DNA of 64,000 bases, taken from the NCBI RefSeq assembly GCF_039529295.1, contig NZ_BAAAMN010000013.1, positions 97,499 through 161,498 on the forward strand, read 5' to 3'. The stretch's first letter is position 1. Each line of letters begins with the position of its first letter. This DNA comes from Yaniella flava (GTDB taxonomy: Bacteria; Actinomycetota; Actinomycetes; Actinomycetales; Micrococcaceae). The position numbers and the translations under genes are program-made. Shown piece after piece: positions 50,875-61,024 of the stretch. The notes below the pieces were generated by a model. The model searched no databases. It was not told the origin of the DNA and saw nothing but the letters and a program-made list of their open reading frames with translations.

Positions 50875-53800
50875 TTACAAGATCAGCGTACGCAGCCGTC
50901 GAAGTACAACGGTCAGCATCGACAAATCGGTATAACCGTTGTCGGTGTCTTGTTCGTTCAGCTGTTCGGACAGCTCTTCGAGGAAACTTCTCACGCGCGC
51001 CACACGGCGCAGATGGTCCGATTCCCAGTGATCGATTGCTTCGACAGCATCGAGTTGTTCGGTACCTTCGGTTAGTACTACTTCTCCGGTGAGTTCTGTC
51101 AACCACGAGTACAGGTCCTCGCGCATGGAGACTCGTGACAGCGATTCCCAGCGTGTGCGGCGTGGGAGTCCGGTGATGAGATGCAACAGGTTGCTCACCC
51201 CAAACTCATTATGCAGCGCAAAGAATACACCGACCACTCGTTGTGGGTCTACGTCGATGCGTGACGATAGCTCTACAATGTCCAGCAGCGAATATGCCTC
51301 GAAGATGCGCGCTGTTCGGGCCGCCAATTGTTGTGGGAACCCCGCCTCAATCAGATGGTCACGATCCGTTTCGTATCGCTTCTGCGTGTCACCGATAAAC
51401 AGTTCGGTAATTTGTGGAAGCAGTGATCGGACTTGGTCTTGATAGGCGCTGATACGCTGGTCCATGCTCAGGTCTGCGCGCTGGTGGTGAATAATCCAGC
51501 GAGTGAGCCGATCGGTTAAGCGACGCAGTCCATAGCCTGATTGCCAGCGAATCTCGGCATCCATTGACCGCGGTAACGTATCAAGTTCGCGACGGTATTC
51601 GTTGAGACCGTAGACCTCTTGTGCAGTCAAAAATGATTCCACGACGGTGTGAACATCGGCACCGGTCTCTTCTTGTGCCCTAAATACGGACGTAATACCC
51701 CCGGTATCAACCACATGATTCGCGATGAGCATCGCGGTGATTTCGTTGGCCAACGGGTGGCGCAGTACCGTACTGCCCGCGCGTTGTTGCAACGTTTTCG
51801 GAAAGTATGCGTAGAGCCACTTGTCGAACCACTCATCCTCAACCAATGGTGAGGCCAAGATGTCGTGCATGAGTTGAATCTTGGTGTAGGACGCTAAGAC
51901 GGCCAGTTCTGGGGTGACGAACCCTTCACCGTGTCGAGTGCGCTCTCGAATCTCCTCTTCGGTTGGGATGGATTCTTGTGCTCTGTCCAATCCAGCATGT
52001 TCTTCTAACCAGGCCGTATGTCGGATCAGGGTAGGCGTCCAGTCGTCTTCGAGGCCCTCTTCGAGTCGCAACAACGCGTTTTGGGCCACGTTCGTCGATA
52101 GGACGAGTTCTGCAACCTCGTCCGTCATGGACAGTAACAAGTCGGTACGTTCTTCTGGTTCGATGACGCCTTCGGCCAGCATGGTGTCAATCAGGATTTT
52201 GATGTTGACTTCATTATCTGAGGCATCCACGCCACCAGAGTTGTCGATTGCATCCATATTGAGGAGCACGCCATTGCGAGCTGCCTCTATACGACCGGAC
52301 TGGGTGGCGCCAAGGTTTCCGCCTTCACCGACAACTTTTGCCCGCAGTTGATCGCCATCCACGCGAATCGGGTCGTTCGCCCGATCCCCCACCTCGTCGT
52401 GAGTTTCTTCAGATGACTTGATATACGTTCCGATCCCGCCGTTGTAAAGCAGGTCTACGGGGGCTAGCAGCACTGCCTTGATGAGCTCATTGGGCGTCAT
52501 CTGAGTCACGTCGGCTTCGATATTGAACGCTGTGCGCATTTGCTCGGTGATCTCCACGGAGCGCGCAGAGCGTTTAAAGACTCCACCGCCTGCTGAGATC
52601 AGGTCAGCATCATAGTCTTGCCACGTAGACCGCGGCGTGAAGTAGAGACGTTCACGTTCTTCAAAGGAACTTTCCGGATCGGGATCCGGATCAATGAAAA
52701 TATGCAGGTGGTTGAATGCTGCGAGCAGTTTGGTATGACGTGAGCGGCGCATGCCGTTACCGAAGACGTCACCGGACATGTCACCGATGCCCACAACCGT
52801 AAACGGTTCAGCTGAAACGTCTTTGCCGAGTGTGCCAAAGTGCGACTTGACGGATTCCCACGCACCCCGGGCAGTGATACCCATTTCCTTGTGGTCGTAA
52901 CCGACGGACCCACCGGAGGCATATGCATCCCCCAACCAATGATCATATTCAGCTGCAATCTCGTTGGCTGTGTCAGAGAATCCTGCGGTCCCCTTATCTG
53001 CGGCAACCACCAGGTACGAGTCCGTGTCATCATGGCGAATAATGTGATCGCGGGTGATGATGTGCTGCTCACCATCGATCATTTTTTGGTTATCGGTGAG
53101 GTCGAGCAGACCTCGCATGAAGGTCCGGTAGGCCTCCCTGCCCGCTTCCATCCACGCGTTGCGATCGACCGCCGGGTCCGGCAGCTTGTGGGCGAAGAAG
53201 CCACCTTTTGCGCCCTGTGGAACAATGACTGCATTCTTGGTTTGCTGGGTTTGGACTAGAGAGAGCACTTCGGTGCGGAAATCTTCACGACGATCGGACC
53301 AACGCAGCCCACCGCGTGCTATCGCGCCAAAGCGGAAGTGCACACCTGAAATTTCTGGTGAGTGGACCCAAATCTCATGAAGGGGTTTGGGCAGTGGCGC
53401 AAACGGTATTTGCTGCGGTGATAGTTTGAAACTCTGCCAGCCGTGACCCGTATACACGTTGGTGCGATCGGTGGCTTGAATCACGGTCAGGTATTGGCGC
53501 AGTAGTCGGTCCGCATCCAGGGTTGCGACCTGGTCTATCCGTTCCAGCAGACTCTCAACGATGGTTTCTTGTGCATCCTTGCGGGCCTGCGAGGCGACAC
53601 CATTCGGTTCCTCTCCTGCGGCGGGAAGGTTCGGATCGAAGCGGGTCTCGAAGTATTCGATCAGGCCGGCTGTCACCGCGGGGTTCGCTAACAATATCTC
53701 GGCCATGAACTGCAGCGAGTTTGGCACTTGGAGCTGCCGTAGGTAATGGCCGTAGGAGCGCAGCACTGAGACTAAGTTTGGCGCGATTCCCTGATGCAAA

Positions 53801-55737
53801 ACGAGCTTATTGAAGGAGTCGGCTTCAATGTCTCCAACGATGGCTGCGGCAACGGTGTCTTCCAGCAGCTGTCCAACACTGGAGAGGTTGACATCGTCTC
53901 GTGCAAGGAGTCCTACGTCGTAGAGATAATAGCTGTCCCGATTGCGCGGTGTTATACGGAATGGGTATTCGTCGGTGACGTCCAGCCCGAGCTCGCCGAG
54001 AATGGGCATCAGGGTGGTCAATGTGATGGCTTGGGCTGAATAGATTTTGAGGCGCGCACCGGTTTCACTGGGGACAAGATAGATTGCCGGGCAGTTGCCA
54101 TCCAGCGCGGTGAAGCGAGAAATATCCTCCATCGCATCATCAACTTCGAAGCGCACTCGGTAGTTTGGCGGAAACGCTTCGTCCCAGACCTGGGCTGCTT
54201 CAATCCCGGAGTTTTCTCCAAACACCGTGACCGATTGAATATCCACGCCCTCTTTCCACGAGCGCACCGCCATCACAAGGTCTTCTTCAATATCTTGATG
54301 ATCTAACGAGTCGTACCCCTGCCAGTCCTGTGGCAACTGTATGCGGTAGAACATGCGAGCTAAGACCGACTCATCAAGGTACACATGGTAGTCCAGTGAT
54401 TCGGCGCTGAGGTGACGCACCAACACATCTTGAATACGCAAGCGAACAGAGGTGTTATACCGATCACGCGGAATGTATACCATCGCGGTCATGAAGCGAC
54501 CGTATATATCCGGCCGCAAAAAGAGCCGTGTTTTACGGCGTTGCCCCAATGATAAAATCCCCAGCATCGTGTCCAGGATTTCCTTGGGCTCCATCTGTAG
54601 CATCTCATCGCGTGGGTAGCGTTCGAGTTCGTAGTCTAATGCTGCAGCTGAGTGAGAATCTGGGGCGAAACCGGAATCGGCTCGGACCTGTTGAGCTAAT
54701 TCGCGCGCATAGGGCACCTGGTCGATTGGCATGGATTCTAGCGTGGGGCGCCACAGCCCAATGAAACGACGCTCCCCCACTACGGTGCCACGGTCATCGT
54801 ATTTCTTGGCAGCAATGAAATCCATGTACGCATTGCGGTACACACGCGACCGAGAATTCGTTTTCGTGATGATCAGCGGCGACGGGCTATCGATTTGCTG
54901 CTGCCCTAATGCGGTCAGTGCTCTGGCCGTTGAGGACCGGTCTCGCATGACTCCAAGTCCGGTGTCACGATTTGCGTCTAAGAACTGTTCACCGTCGGCC
55001 GTGGTCGCCAATTCATACTCGCGGTACCCGAGAAAGACAAAGTTGTCGTCGCGCATCCACTCGAGTAATTGCGCTGCATGCTCGGCGCCCCGGGTCGATT
55101 CAGGACTTTCGGACCGCAACGCATCAGCAGTGTGGGTTGCCGCTTCTTTGAGTAGCTCGAAATCATTATCGGCCGCGCGAGCATCGGCCAATGCGCCAGA
55201 CACGGCGCTTTCGAGTTCAGCAATTTGTTCATCATCCAGCGGCACGCCCGTCTGAATGGAGATCCATGACTGCAATTCAGCTCGGTAACCATCGGGCGCC
55301 GCTGGGATTTGTTCCAGCGGCATGGCCGGATCTCCAGAGATTCTGGGTCGGTGAGCCGGCAGTTCGAAGATGGCGGTGAGCTTGTCGTCATTTTCCGAGT
55401 GCTGGGCGACCACAATCGGGTGGACGATCACTGAAATTGGCACATCGAGCTTATTCAGCTCTGCCGAAACCGAGTCCACCAGGAACTGGATATCTGGATG
55501 CACTACTTGAATGACGGCATGCCGTGTGGAACGTACGACACCAATCTCGGGTTCTCCTGCGGCTTCGACGGCCAGCTCTAGATGCGATTGCACCATGGCC
55601 GCGCGTCCTTCCTCGCCGAGGACTTGTTGGTCAGCCGGAGCGATATGACGGAAGTAGGCCTGTATCAGCTCGTCAGTTGCTTCGAGTTGACTACCTGCGG
55701 ACGGCGCTGTCCACAATGGATCTTTAGCGGGCATCAT
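50875..55737 (-). CDS. gdh: NAD-specific glutamate dehydrogenase, 180-kDa class
   Basis: A 1620-residue enzyme of the large GDH class. The long N-terminal regulatory region is followed by the catalytic core, with GAKGGFF, KGTAGFSDTAN, GDMSGDVFGNGM and NTKLL/RHTKLL-type motifs, and a long C-terminal helical region. It deaminates glutamate to 2-oxoglutarate with NAD+, linking to Kgd. Two ATG codons (55737, 55734) follow AGAAAG; the frame runs to 55815 without family match. In mycobacteria this enzyme is regulated with Kgd by GarA. Essentially complete. Confidence 0.94.
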   Translation of the reverse strand: MMPAKDPLWTAPSAGSQLEATDELIQAYFRHIAPADQQVLGEEGRAAMVQSHLELAVEAAGEPEIGVVRSTRHAVIQVVHPDIQFLVDSVSAELNKLDVPISVIVHPIVVAQHSENDDKLTAIFELPAHRPRISGDPAMPLEQIPAAPDGYRAELQSWISIQTGVPLDDEQIAELESAVSGALADARAADNDFELLKEAATHTADALRSESPESTRGAEHAAQLLEWMRDDNFVFLGYREYELATTADGEQFLDANRDTGLGVMRDRSSTARALTALGQQQIDSPSPLIITKTNSRSRVYRNAYMDFIAAKKYDDRGTVVGERRFIGLWRPTLESMPIDQVPYARELAQQVRADSGFAPDSHSAAALDYELERYPRDEMLQMEPKEILDTMLGILSLGQRRKTRLFLRPDIYGRFMTAMVYIPRDRYNTSVRLRIQDVLVRHLSAESLDYHVYLDESVLARMFYRIQLPQDWQGYDSLDHQDIEEDLVMAVRSWKEGVDIQSVTVFGENSGIEAAQVWDEAFPPNYRVRFEVDDAMEDISRFTALDGNCPAIYLVPSETGARLKIYSAQAITLTTLMPILGELGLDVTDEYPFRITPRNRDSYYLYDVGLLARDDVNLSSVGQLLEDTVAAAIVGDIEADSFNKLVLHQGIAPNLVSVLRSYGHYLRQLQVPNSLQFMAEILLANPAVTAGLIEYFETRFDPNLPAAGEEPNGVASQARKDAQETIVESLLERIDQVATLDADRLLRQYLTVIQATDRTNVYTGHGWQSFKLSPQQIPFAPLPKPLHEIWVHSPEISGVHFRFGAIARGGLRWSDRREDFRTEVLSLVQTQQTKNAVIVPQGAKGGFFAHKLPDPAVDRNAWMEAGREAYRTFMRGLLDLTDNQKMIDGEQHIITRDHIIRHDDTDSYLVVAADKGTAGFSDTANEIAAEYDHWLGDAYASGGSVGYDHKEMGITARGAWESVKSHFGTLGKDVSAEPFTVVGIGDMSGDVFGNGMRRSRHTKLLAAFNHLHIFIDPDPDPESSFEERERLYFTPRSTWQDYDADLISAGGGVFKRSARSVEITEQMRTAFNIEADVTQMTPNELIKAVLLAPVDLLYNGGIGTYIKSSEETHDEVGDRANDPIRVDGDQLRAKVVGEGGNLGATQSGRIEAARNGVLLNMDAIDNSGGVDASDNEVNIKILIDTMLAEGVIEPEERTDLLLSMTDEVAELVLSTNVAQNALLRLEEGLEDDWTPTLIRHTAWLEEHAGLDRAQESIPTEEEIRERTRHGEGFVTPELAVLASYTKIQLMHDILASPLVEDEWFDKWLYAYFPKTLQQRAGSTVLRHPLANEITAMLIANHVVDTGGITSVFRAQEETGADVHTVVESFLTAQEVYGLNEYRRELDTLPRSMDAEIRWQSGYGLRRLTDRLTRWIIHHQRADLSMDQRISAYQDQVRSLLPQITELFIGDTQKRYETDRDHLIEAGFPQQLAARTARIFEAYSLLDIVELSSRIDVDPQRVVGVFFALHNEFGVSNLLHLITGLPRRTRWESLSRVSMREDLYSWLTELTGEVVLTEGTEQLDAVEAIDHWESDHLRRVARVRSFLEELSEQLNEQDTDNGYTDLSMLTVVLRRLRTLIL

Positions 55738-55839
55738 GTATCTTTCTGTTGCGAAACATTGCAGAGGGGCGGCTCCATTGCCGCCACCACACACCCTAGC
55801 TTCTGCTCCGATCAAGCCATAGGGTTGGTCGTCAAAAAT

Positions 55840-57417
55840 CTACTGACGAATCTGTTCTCGGTGTCGCTTGACCATCCGATGTTTCACATTTCCAAGAACT
55901 CCGCGTAAGCCCAGTTTGGTTCCGGCACTATCGGCCGTTTCGGACGTCGAACTCGCTGCGGTCGATACGGGTGCCGGCACACAAGTGTGCATAATTTTTT
56001 GGATAGCTTTGCGCAACTCGGCCTTCGGCGCGGTTTCGGCCAAAGTTTTGCCGCCTAATAGCGCTGCTGCAGTGACATCTGGTGCCCAGGACAAAAAATG
56101 TCGAAGTTCCAAAGACGGGCCGAAGCGTTCCCAGACACCCGACAATTGGTGTTTTGGGCTCACCCCGGAGGTCATTGAGGCGACCTTATTTACCACCGGC
56201 ACAATGCTGGACTGGGTGATTTCACTCAGCCGTTCCAGCCCTTTCATATAACGCACGAAACCCACTGGATCGCCAGTACCCACCGCGATGACGGTGTTCG
56301 CGGTGGTGACCGCAGTGATCGTAGTGGCGTTTCGTTGTGGAGCCGGGATATCAAAACTCAGCTCTTCATCTTGTTCCAGGCTAAATCCACAATCGATAAA
56401 GATCTGGTCCCAACCACTGCGAGCTGCGTCCAGTACCTGCGACCACGCGGCCGAGCGAAGTTGAGGCCAACGTTCAGCACGGGTCAGCCCGGTGATCACG
56501 TCAAGCTGTGTCCCGTGTACTCGGACCTTCTGGGCGAACCCCGCGAGTCCGGCTGCATCAATACCGCGATGTTCTGCCGCTCGGCATACCTGCGCAATCG
56601 CTGCGGTGTCGTCCAACAGCCCCAAGTGCACTGCAACAGCTGCCCCATAGGTATCTGCATCGATCAATAGTGTTCGGTGGCCGGCGATCGCAGATTCCAC
56701 GGCCATATTCACCGCAACGGTCGTCACTCCAGGCGAGCCGGTGGGCCCCCAAACTGCGGTGACATGACCAAGCGGAGGTCGTTCAATAGGCTCTTCGTCA
56801 GGCTGTATTTCCGGCTCGTCATCGACTTCCAACTTATCGTACGTCGGTGGTTCGTGGCCAAGCGCCTGCGCCTGAACGTCGTCGGGTGGTATGTCGGTGG
56901 TCGGATCATATGGCGCAGCACGTCGTCCAGGACGCGATGTCGACGCGAGCTTGTCAACGGCCTCTGTAGTGGCTGGCGGCTTATGTTCCGGATCCATCTG
57001 CTCTAGAAACTGCAGTTCGTCTGCAGTCAATTCACTCGATGCTTGAGCATGCACGGTCTCCTGACTGTGTACCTCTTGTAGCCATTGCACAAACTCGTGC
57101 CCTGAGAGATGCGGTGAGGCCACCGGTATGCCCAGTTCGGTCAGGCGTTGTCGGTCCTCCGTGACGTCACTTATGGCGGCGACCCTGGGGCCGTATCCGT
57201 CTGCACCTGCGAGTTGTTGGAGTGCTTCTAGGTTCACCAGTTCCAGGTCATTTGCCACAAGCACCATATCGACTAATCCAGAGCGAGCGACTGCTATCAG
57301 CTCGGCGATCACATGGCACCGATGAGTGATGGTCACGTCTGAACGAGTTGATTCAATCGGGGTGACGTGGTCAAAACGTGGGTTGATGGTTGTTGCAACG
57401 CTCAGTATTTTCATCAC
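55840..57417 (-). CDS. CpaE/MinD-like ATPase (actinobacterial septum/pilus-type)
   Basis: A 525-residue protein. The N-terminal receiver-like region (about 1-110) is followed by an acidic linker (IPPDD...EPEIQPDEEP) and a ParA/MinD fold (about 225-460) with WGPTGSPGVTTVAVNMA, LLIDADTYG and later DCGFS. The deviant P-loop has Pro/Gly where many ParA proteins have Lys, as CpaE-like family members often do. CpaE/TadZ proteins place pilus machinery at the pole. Here it is coupled to the SAF gene, not to the tad operon 15 kb away. GTG 57417 or ATG 57414 may be the start. Confidence 0.82.
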   Translation of the reverse strand: MMKILSVATTINPRFDHVTPIESTRSDVTITHRCHVIAELIAVARSGLVDMVLVANDLELVNLEALQQLAGADGYGPRVAAISDVTEDRQRLTELGIPVASPHLSGHEFVQWLQEVHSQETVHAQASSELTADELQFLEQMDPEHKPPATTEAVDKLASTSRPGRRAAPYDPTTDIPPDDVQAQALGHEPPTYDKLEVDDEPEIQPDEEPIERPPLGHVTAVWGPTGSPGVTTVAVNMAVESAIAGHRTLLIDADTYGAAVAVHLGLLDDTAAIAQVCRAAEHRGIDAAGLAGFAQKVRVHGTQLDVITGLTRAERWPQLRSAAWSQVLDAARSGWDQIFIDCGFSLEQDEELSFDIPAPQRNATTITAVTTANTVIAVGTGDPVGFVRYMKGLERLSEITQSSIVPVVNKVASMTSGVSPKHQLSGVWERFGPSLELRHFLSWAPDVTAAALLGGKTLAETAPKAELRKAIQKIMHTCVPAPVSTAASSTSETADSAGTKLGLRGVLGNVKHRMVKRHREQIRQ

Positions 57418-57420
57418 GTA

Positions 57421-58059
57421 TTAGTTTTCGACGGTCGTAGGCACTAGAGAGATCTGCGCCCCATTGGCTTGGGCGTCCAATACCGACGGAAGCGCCTCGT
57501 CAGACAGCATCAGATGCACTGTGGTCGTATCTGCCGCGGCAAAAGCCGATGTATTGTCATCCATGCCCACCACCTCGGCGTTGTTTATCATCTTGGTCGG
57601 TTCTTCAAAACCCCGCCCATCAGTACTCGCAAGAGCTACCCATACGTCGGCCCGTGACCCAACGTCTACGGACGCGGGCATATCCTGCGATACTCGCACA
57701 CCAACCTGTTGACGCCCGTCGGGATCAGACTCGGCCACATCGAATTTGGGGAGGAGTTCACCCTGTCGAATGGTGGAAGAGACGAGAAATTGTGGCGGCA
57801 GTTCCTCGTCTGCTAACCAGTACTGATCCGAAGATTCTGACATACTTGCCTGGACAATATGAAAATCTTCAGCGTTAGCTTGGGCGCCGGGCACAACATC
57901 AACTGATGCCGCCCAATACCCCTGGCGAGAGTCCGCTGCCTGAATGAGTGCTACGACCCCTGCGACAGAGAGCACGACAAGAATGACCCCAACGATCAGT
58001 CGTGGATCCCGCCAGCCAGGCGGTCGAATACGGGACGCTTCTGCTGGTTTTTCGATCAT
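57421..58059 (-). CDS. SAF-domain protein (RcpC/CpaB-like)
   Basis: A 212-residue membrane protein: one N-terminal helix (PRLIVGVILVVLSVAGVVALIQAA) and an external SAF-like domain (about 50-210). It resembles the CpaB/RcpC pilus lateral-flow family and lies 3 bases before the CpaE-like ATPase. Actinobacterial genomes often pair these two and place them near secA. Its cargo is unknown. Confidence 0.75.
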   Translation of the reverse strand: MIEKPAEASRIRPPGWRDPRLIVGVILVVLSVAGVVALIQAADSRQGYWAASVDVVPGAQANAEDFHIVQASMSESSDQYWLADEELPPQFLVSSTIRQGELLPKFDVAESDPDGRQQVGVRVSQDMPASVDVGSRADVWVALASTDGRGFEEPTKMINNAEVVGMDDNTSAFAAADTTTVHLMLSDEALPSVLDAQANGAQISLVPTTVEN

Positions 58060-58269
58060 GTATTTTCCTCAGGTGTGAGTCTTCCAAACATCTACTGTGT
58101 CCGATCAGACCAAAGAACGAAAGTCCTGATTCCCCGCTTCAGAAAGAATTTCGGCAAAAACCGCCTATTTATCAAGGTTATGCACATAGTCGCACTTGTG
58201 AACAATTTGGCCCTGCAGTACTCTAAAGTTAACAACGAGCATTAAACTATCGTATTTTTAGGAGCTGCA

Positions 58270-58497
58270 GTGCCTCGCTTTCTGACTTTGACGGATGTTG
58301 CAGAAGAACTCCAAATCTCAACCGCGGCGGTTCGCACCATGGTATTGAAAGGTGAACTAGAGGCCTTTCAGATTGGTGGGCGTGGACAGTGGCGCGTCGA
58401 TTCACAAAAATTCGAGGACTTTATCGATCAGCTCCACCAAGAACAACGACAGCGCGTCGTGGATTCGGAACACCAGCAGACCAACCAGCACCAGTAG
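58270..58497 (+). CDS. BldC/excisionase-type helix-turn-helix protein
   Basis: A 75-residue MerR-like excisionase-type protein: RFLTLTDVAEELQISTAAVRTMVLKGELEAFQIGGRGQWRVDSQKFEDFI. The winged HTH occupies nearly the whole chain and the tail is Gln/Glu-rich. GTG 58270 has TAGGAG 7 bases upstream. BldC-like proteins act as developmental repressors in Streptomyces; the regulon here is unknown. It is divergent from the SAF gene. Confidence 0.85.
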   Translation: MPRFLTLTDVAEELQISTAAVRTMVLKGELEAFQIGGRGQWRVDSQKFEDFIDQLHQEQRQRVVDSEHQQTNQHQ

Positions 58498-58512
58498 GTG
58501 CGTGCCCAGAGT

Positions 58513-59082
58513 CTAGATATCGTCCAGGCCCATCGGTGAAGCTCGCACCATCATGATGGCTTCAAATGGGATGACACGAACCCCTTGCAGCACTGCAGCA
58601 CGACGGAACTCGTCCCTGGCATGTAATGCCACATCAACGTGATCTTTTCCGACGCGGTCAATCGTGCCTTCGGCAATGGTCGTTCCGTTACGCCCCACGA
58701 TTTGGATCGCTTCTCGCCTGCGTGCCAAAATGCGATAGATCGCGGCCATACTTGGACCAGCCCGTAACGGCCGATCGGGCACGATAGCGCCTTTGAGATT
58801 CGCGTCGATGCCTGCAATGGCGTTTCGCGTAATCACCACCGCGCTCATGTCATCAACGCCACCAACCCAGACGGGCCCAACGGTCTGCAATTGCAGATCC
58901 TGTGTGCGCCCATCTTGTAATACAAAACGCATCCGTTGCCTCAGCGCCGCGCGCACACGATCCATCAGCGTCAAATCTGCCCATATGCCACGAGTCAGCT
59001 CCGCTGCGTCTTGTTCAACGGCTTGCCACTGCCCAAATTCCAGCTGGGACTCTAAATCAGCGAATAAATCATTCCAACGCAT
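58513..59082 (-). CDS. Conserved actinobacterial protein of unknown function
   Basis: A 189-residue soluble protein with no recognised motif. Sequence is even in composition, with a GPVWVGGVDDMSAVVI segment and a C-terminal HVDVALHARDEFRRAAVLQGVRVIPFEAIMMVRAS. No signal peptide or membrane segment is seen. ATG 59082 gives a plausible start. It converges on the BldC-like gene with a 15-base gap. It may belong to the secA-proximal set of small conserved genes. Confidence 0.7.
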   Translation of the reverse strand: MRWNDLFADLESQLEFGQWQAVEQDAAELTRGIWADLTLMDRVRAALRQRMRFVLQDGRTQDLQLQTVGPVWVGGVDDMSAVVITRNAIAGIDANLKGAIVPDRPLRAGPSMAAIYRILARRREAIQIVGRNGTTIAEGTIDRVGKDHVDVALHARDEFRRAAVLQGVRVIPFEAIMMVRASPMGLDDI

Positions 59083-59307
59083 GAATTTACCCTAAGTCCT
59101 GTCGCAGCAAAACTCACTGCATGAGCCGCTAAGCATTGAAAATCAAACCCATGCCGCACATGAGTCGGCATATTTCATGGTCGTAAATAATTCAAATGAA
59201 CCAAACATGATCAAATGAGTTCTACATGAAGCATTGACATCTAAAACTCCTCTCTGTAAAACTACAGTCATTGAACAAAATCATTTGCACTTGGCTTCAG
59301 GAGAATC

Positions 59308-60336
59308 ATGCAACGGCACAACTCTGACGGTAGTTCACAACGGCTGGCTACCGAGGATATTCTGCTTACAGTTCTAGGATTGCTTGCGGGACCGCTGCTG
59401 TGGTGGATCGGTCACACATGGGAAAACACCCCTGCAGCGTCATCCATGCAAACCTTGGAATATTGGATCGCCTTGCTTTGCGGTTTCGTTGGAACCGGTC
59501 TGAGCATCTTGTGGTTTATCTTCCTCATCGCAGGATTGGGCTTTGCCGTAGCGCTGAAGACCAGGAACAAGGTGATGGCCTATTGGTCAGGGCTCTTGAC
59601 CCCAAAATTCCTGCAGCGCATCATCATTTCGGTATTTGGCATACAGCTTGCATTCGGTTCACAAGCATTCGCTGCGGAGGAATCGCCGCCACCGTCGACC
59701 GAAGTTGCCTCCACGCCGACTGATAATCCGTTTATGCCTGACGTAGCGGAGCAGACGCCACAGACGCAAGCTTCACAGCAGCAGGCTGGAGCGGAATCAA
59801 ATCCAACAAGCTCCGTGGAAGCGCCGATTGCTACATCTGAGCAATCCGACTCGCCTCGTGATCAGCACTCACCCACTGTCACCACCACGGTGCCAACAGA
59901 GCGTCTGTCCAGTGAGATCCATCCTGAGGGTCAGACGGCTTCCCCTCCCGATAAAGAACAGACCGGTGGTGCAGTCCAACCTAAACCTCGGCAGACGACC
60001 ACGATGCCGGTCACCCCCGTCCCAGCTACTGACAAGTCGAAGGAGGTTTCACCCAATCGGGGCATGCCGGAGGTCTTCGTGCCCCAAAAACCATTGCCGT
60101 CGCCATATATTGCTGCTCCAAACCCCGACCGACACGACGCAGACTCCTCTCTCGTCATCAAAACAGGTGACAGTTTATGGGACATCGCCCATCAGGAGCT
60201 TGGTGCTGAAGCCACGCTGACACAAATTGATCAACGCTGGCGTCAGTGGTGGCAGCATAACCACGATGTACTCGGCGATGATCCCCACTCCATCACACCA
60301 GGAACGGTGCTGAACGCACCGCCGTTCACCCACTAA
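59308..60336 (+). CDS. Membrane-anchored LysM-domain protein
   Basis: A 342-residue protein with an N-terminal pair of helices (about 17-40 and 48-80), a third hydrophobic segment near 108-124, a long Pro/Gln/Thr/Ser-rich low-complexity stretch (125-265) and a C-terminal LysM-like domain with KTGDSLWDIAHQELG (about 283-340) that binds peptidoglycan-type glycans. Likely attaches a membrane function to the wall. It is 37 bases upstream of the Rv3235-like gene and probably co-transcribed. Confidence 0.82.
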   Translation: MQRHNSDGSSQRLATEDILLTVLGLLAGPLLWWIGHTWENTPAASSMQTLEYWIALLCGFVGTGLSILWFIFLIAGLGFAVALKTRNKVMAYWSGLLTPKFLQRIIISVFGIQLAFGSQAFAAEESPPPSTEVASTPTDNPFMPDVAEQTPQTQASQQQAGAESNPTSSVEAPIATSEQSDSPRDQHSPTVTTTVPTERLSSEIHPEGQTASPPDKEQTGGAVQPKPRQTTTMPVTPVPATDKSKEVSPNRGMPEVFVPQKPLPSPYIAAPNPDRHDADSSLVIKTGDSLWDIAHQELGAEATLTQIDQRWRQWWQHNHDVLGDDPHSITPGTVLNAPPFTH

Positions 60337-60373
60337 TCTGCTCATCTCATGCACACCGTAAGAAAGGGAAACC

Positions 60374-61024
60374 ATGTCTACCGCACTCCACGAACCATTA
60401 CATCTCGAGAATCTCTCAGAAAACGATGTGCCCCTCAAAAGGGCACCGAACCTCGCGCCGGTCGCTGACGAGAAGCTCAGCATCGATACTGTTCCGGGGA
60501 CCCTCACAACCGATGTCCGCCATGCTGCCAATGTCTCGCTTTCAGTCGCGCAGCCCCTCGAAGAATATGCACCCGCCGAAAGTCTCCGCGGTGGTCTTGT
60601 TCGCTCCAATGTCGTCGACTTGCAACAGAAGCGCGCCCCAAAATCCATCGATAATCGGCATTTGCTGCAAATTGAGTCCATGAAGAACATGACCCAAACC
60701 ATCGGATCAGCGTTTGTCGAAGCGGAGCTGGGGCTACGGCCGTTTATGCAGCTGAGTTCGTGGATGGAACTGGACCTGTTTCATAAACTGCGACCACGGG
60801 TTGAGCACACAGCCAATGGGAAATATCTCATGGCCCAGCGCGGCGGCGAGGACTCCACGAAGGTTCCCTCGATTACTCCTATCGCTGTTCGCGCCGCCGT
60901 GTGTCAAAACGGCGCGTGGGAGACTTCCATGACCATAAAGGTCGGTCAGCGCGCCCGGGCGATCGCGATGCGTTTGGAACTACATCGCGAACGCTGGCGG
61001 GTAACGGCATTCGAAATTGGCTAG
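60374..61024 (+). CDS. Rv3235-family protein
   Basis: A 216-residue protein. The C-terminal half (about 120-215: GSAFVEAELGLRPFMQLSSWMELDLFHKLRPRVEH and VGQRARAIAMRLELHRERWRVTAFEIG) matches the small Rv3235 family, whose function is unknown, often next to secA. The N-terminal 100 residues are low complexity. AAAGGG lies 7 bases before the ATG. Its stop overlaps that of secA by 4 bp (CTAG). Confidence 0.83.
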   Translation: MSTALHEPLHLENLSENDVPLKRAPNLAPVADEKLSIDTVPGTLTTDVRHAANVSLSVAQPLEEYAPAESLRGGLVRSNVVDLQQKRAPKSIDNRHLLQIESMKNMTQTIGSAFVEAELGLRPFMQLSSWMELDLFHKLRPRVEHTANGKYLMAQRGGEDSTKVPSITPIAVRAAVCQNGAWETSMTIKVGQRARAIAMRLELHRERWRVTAFEIG

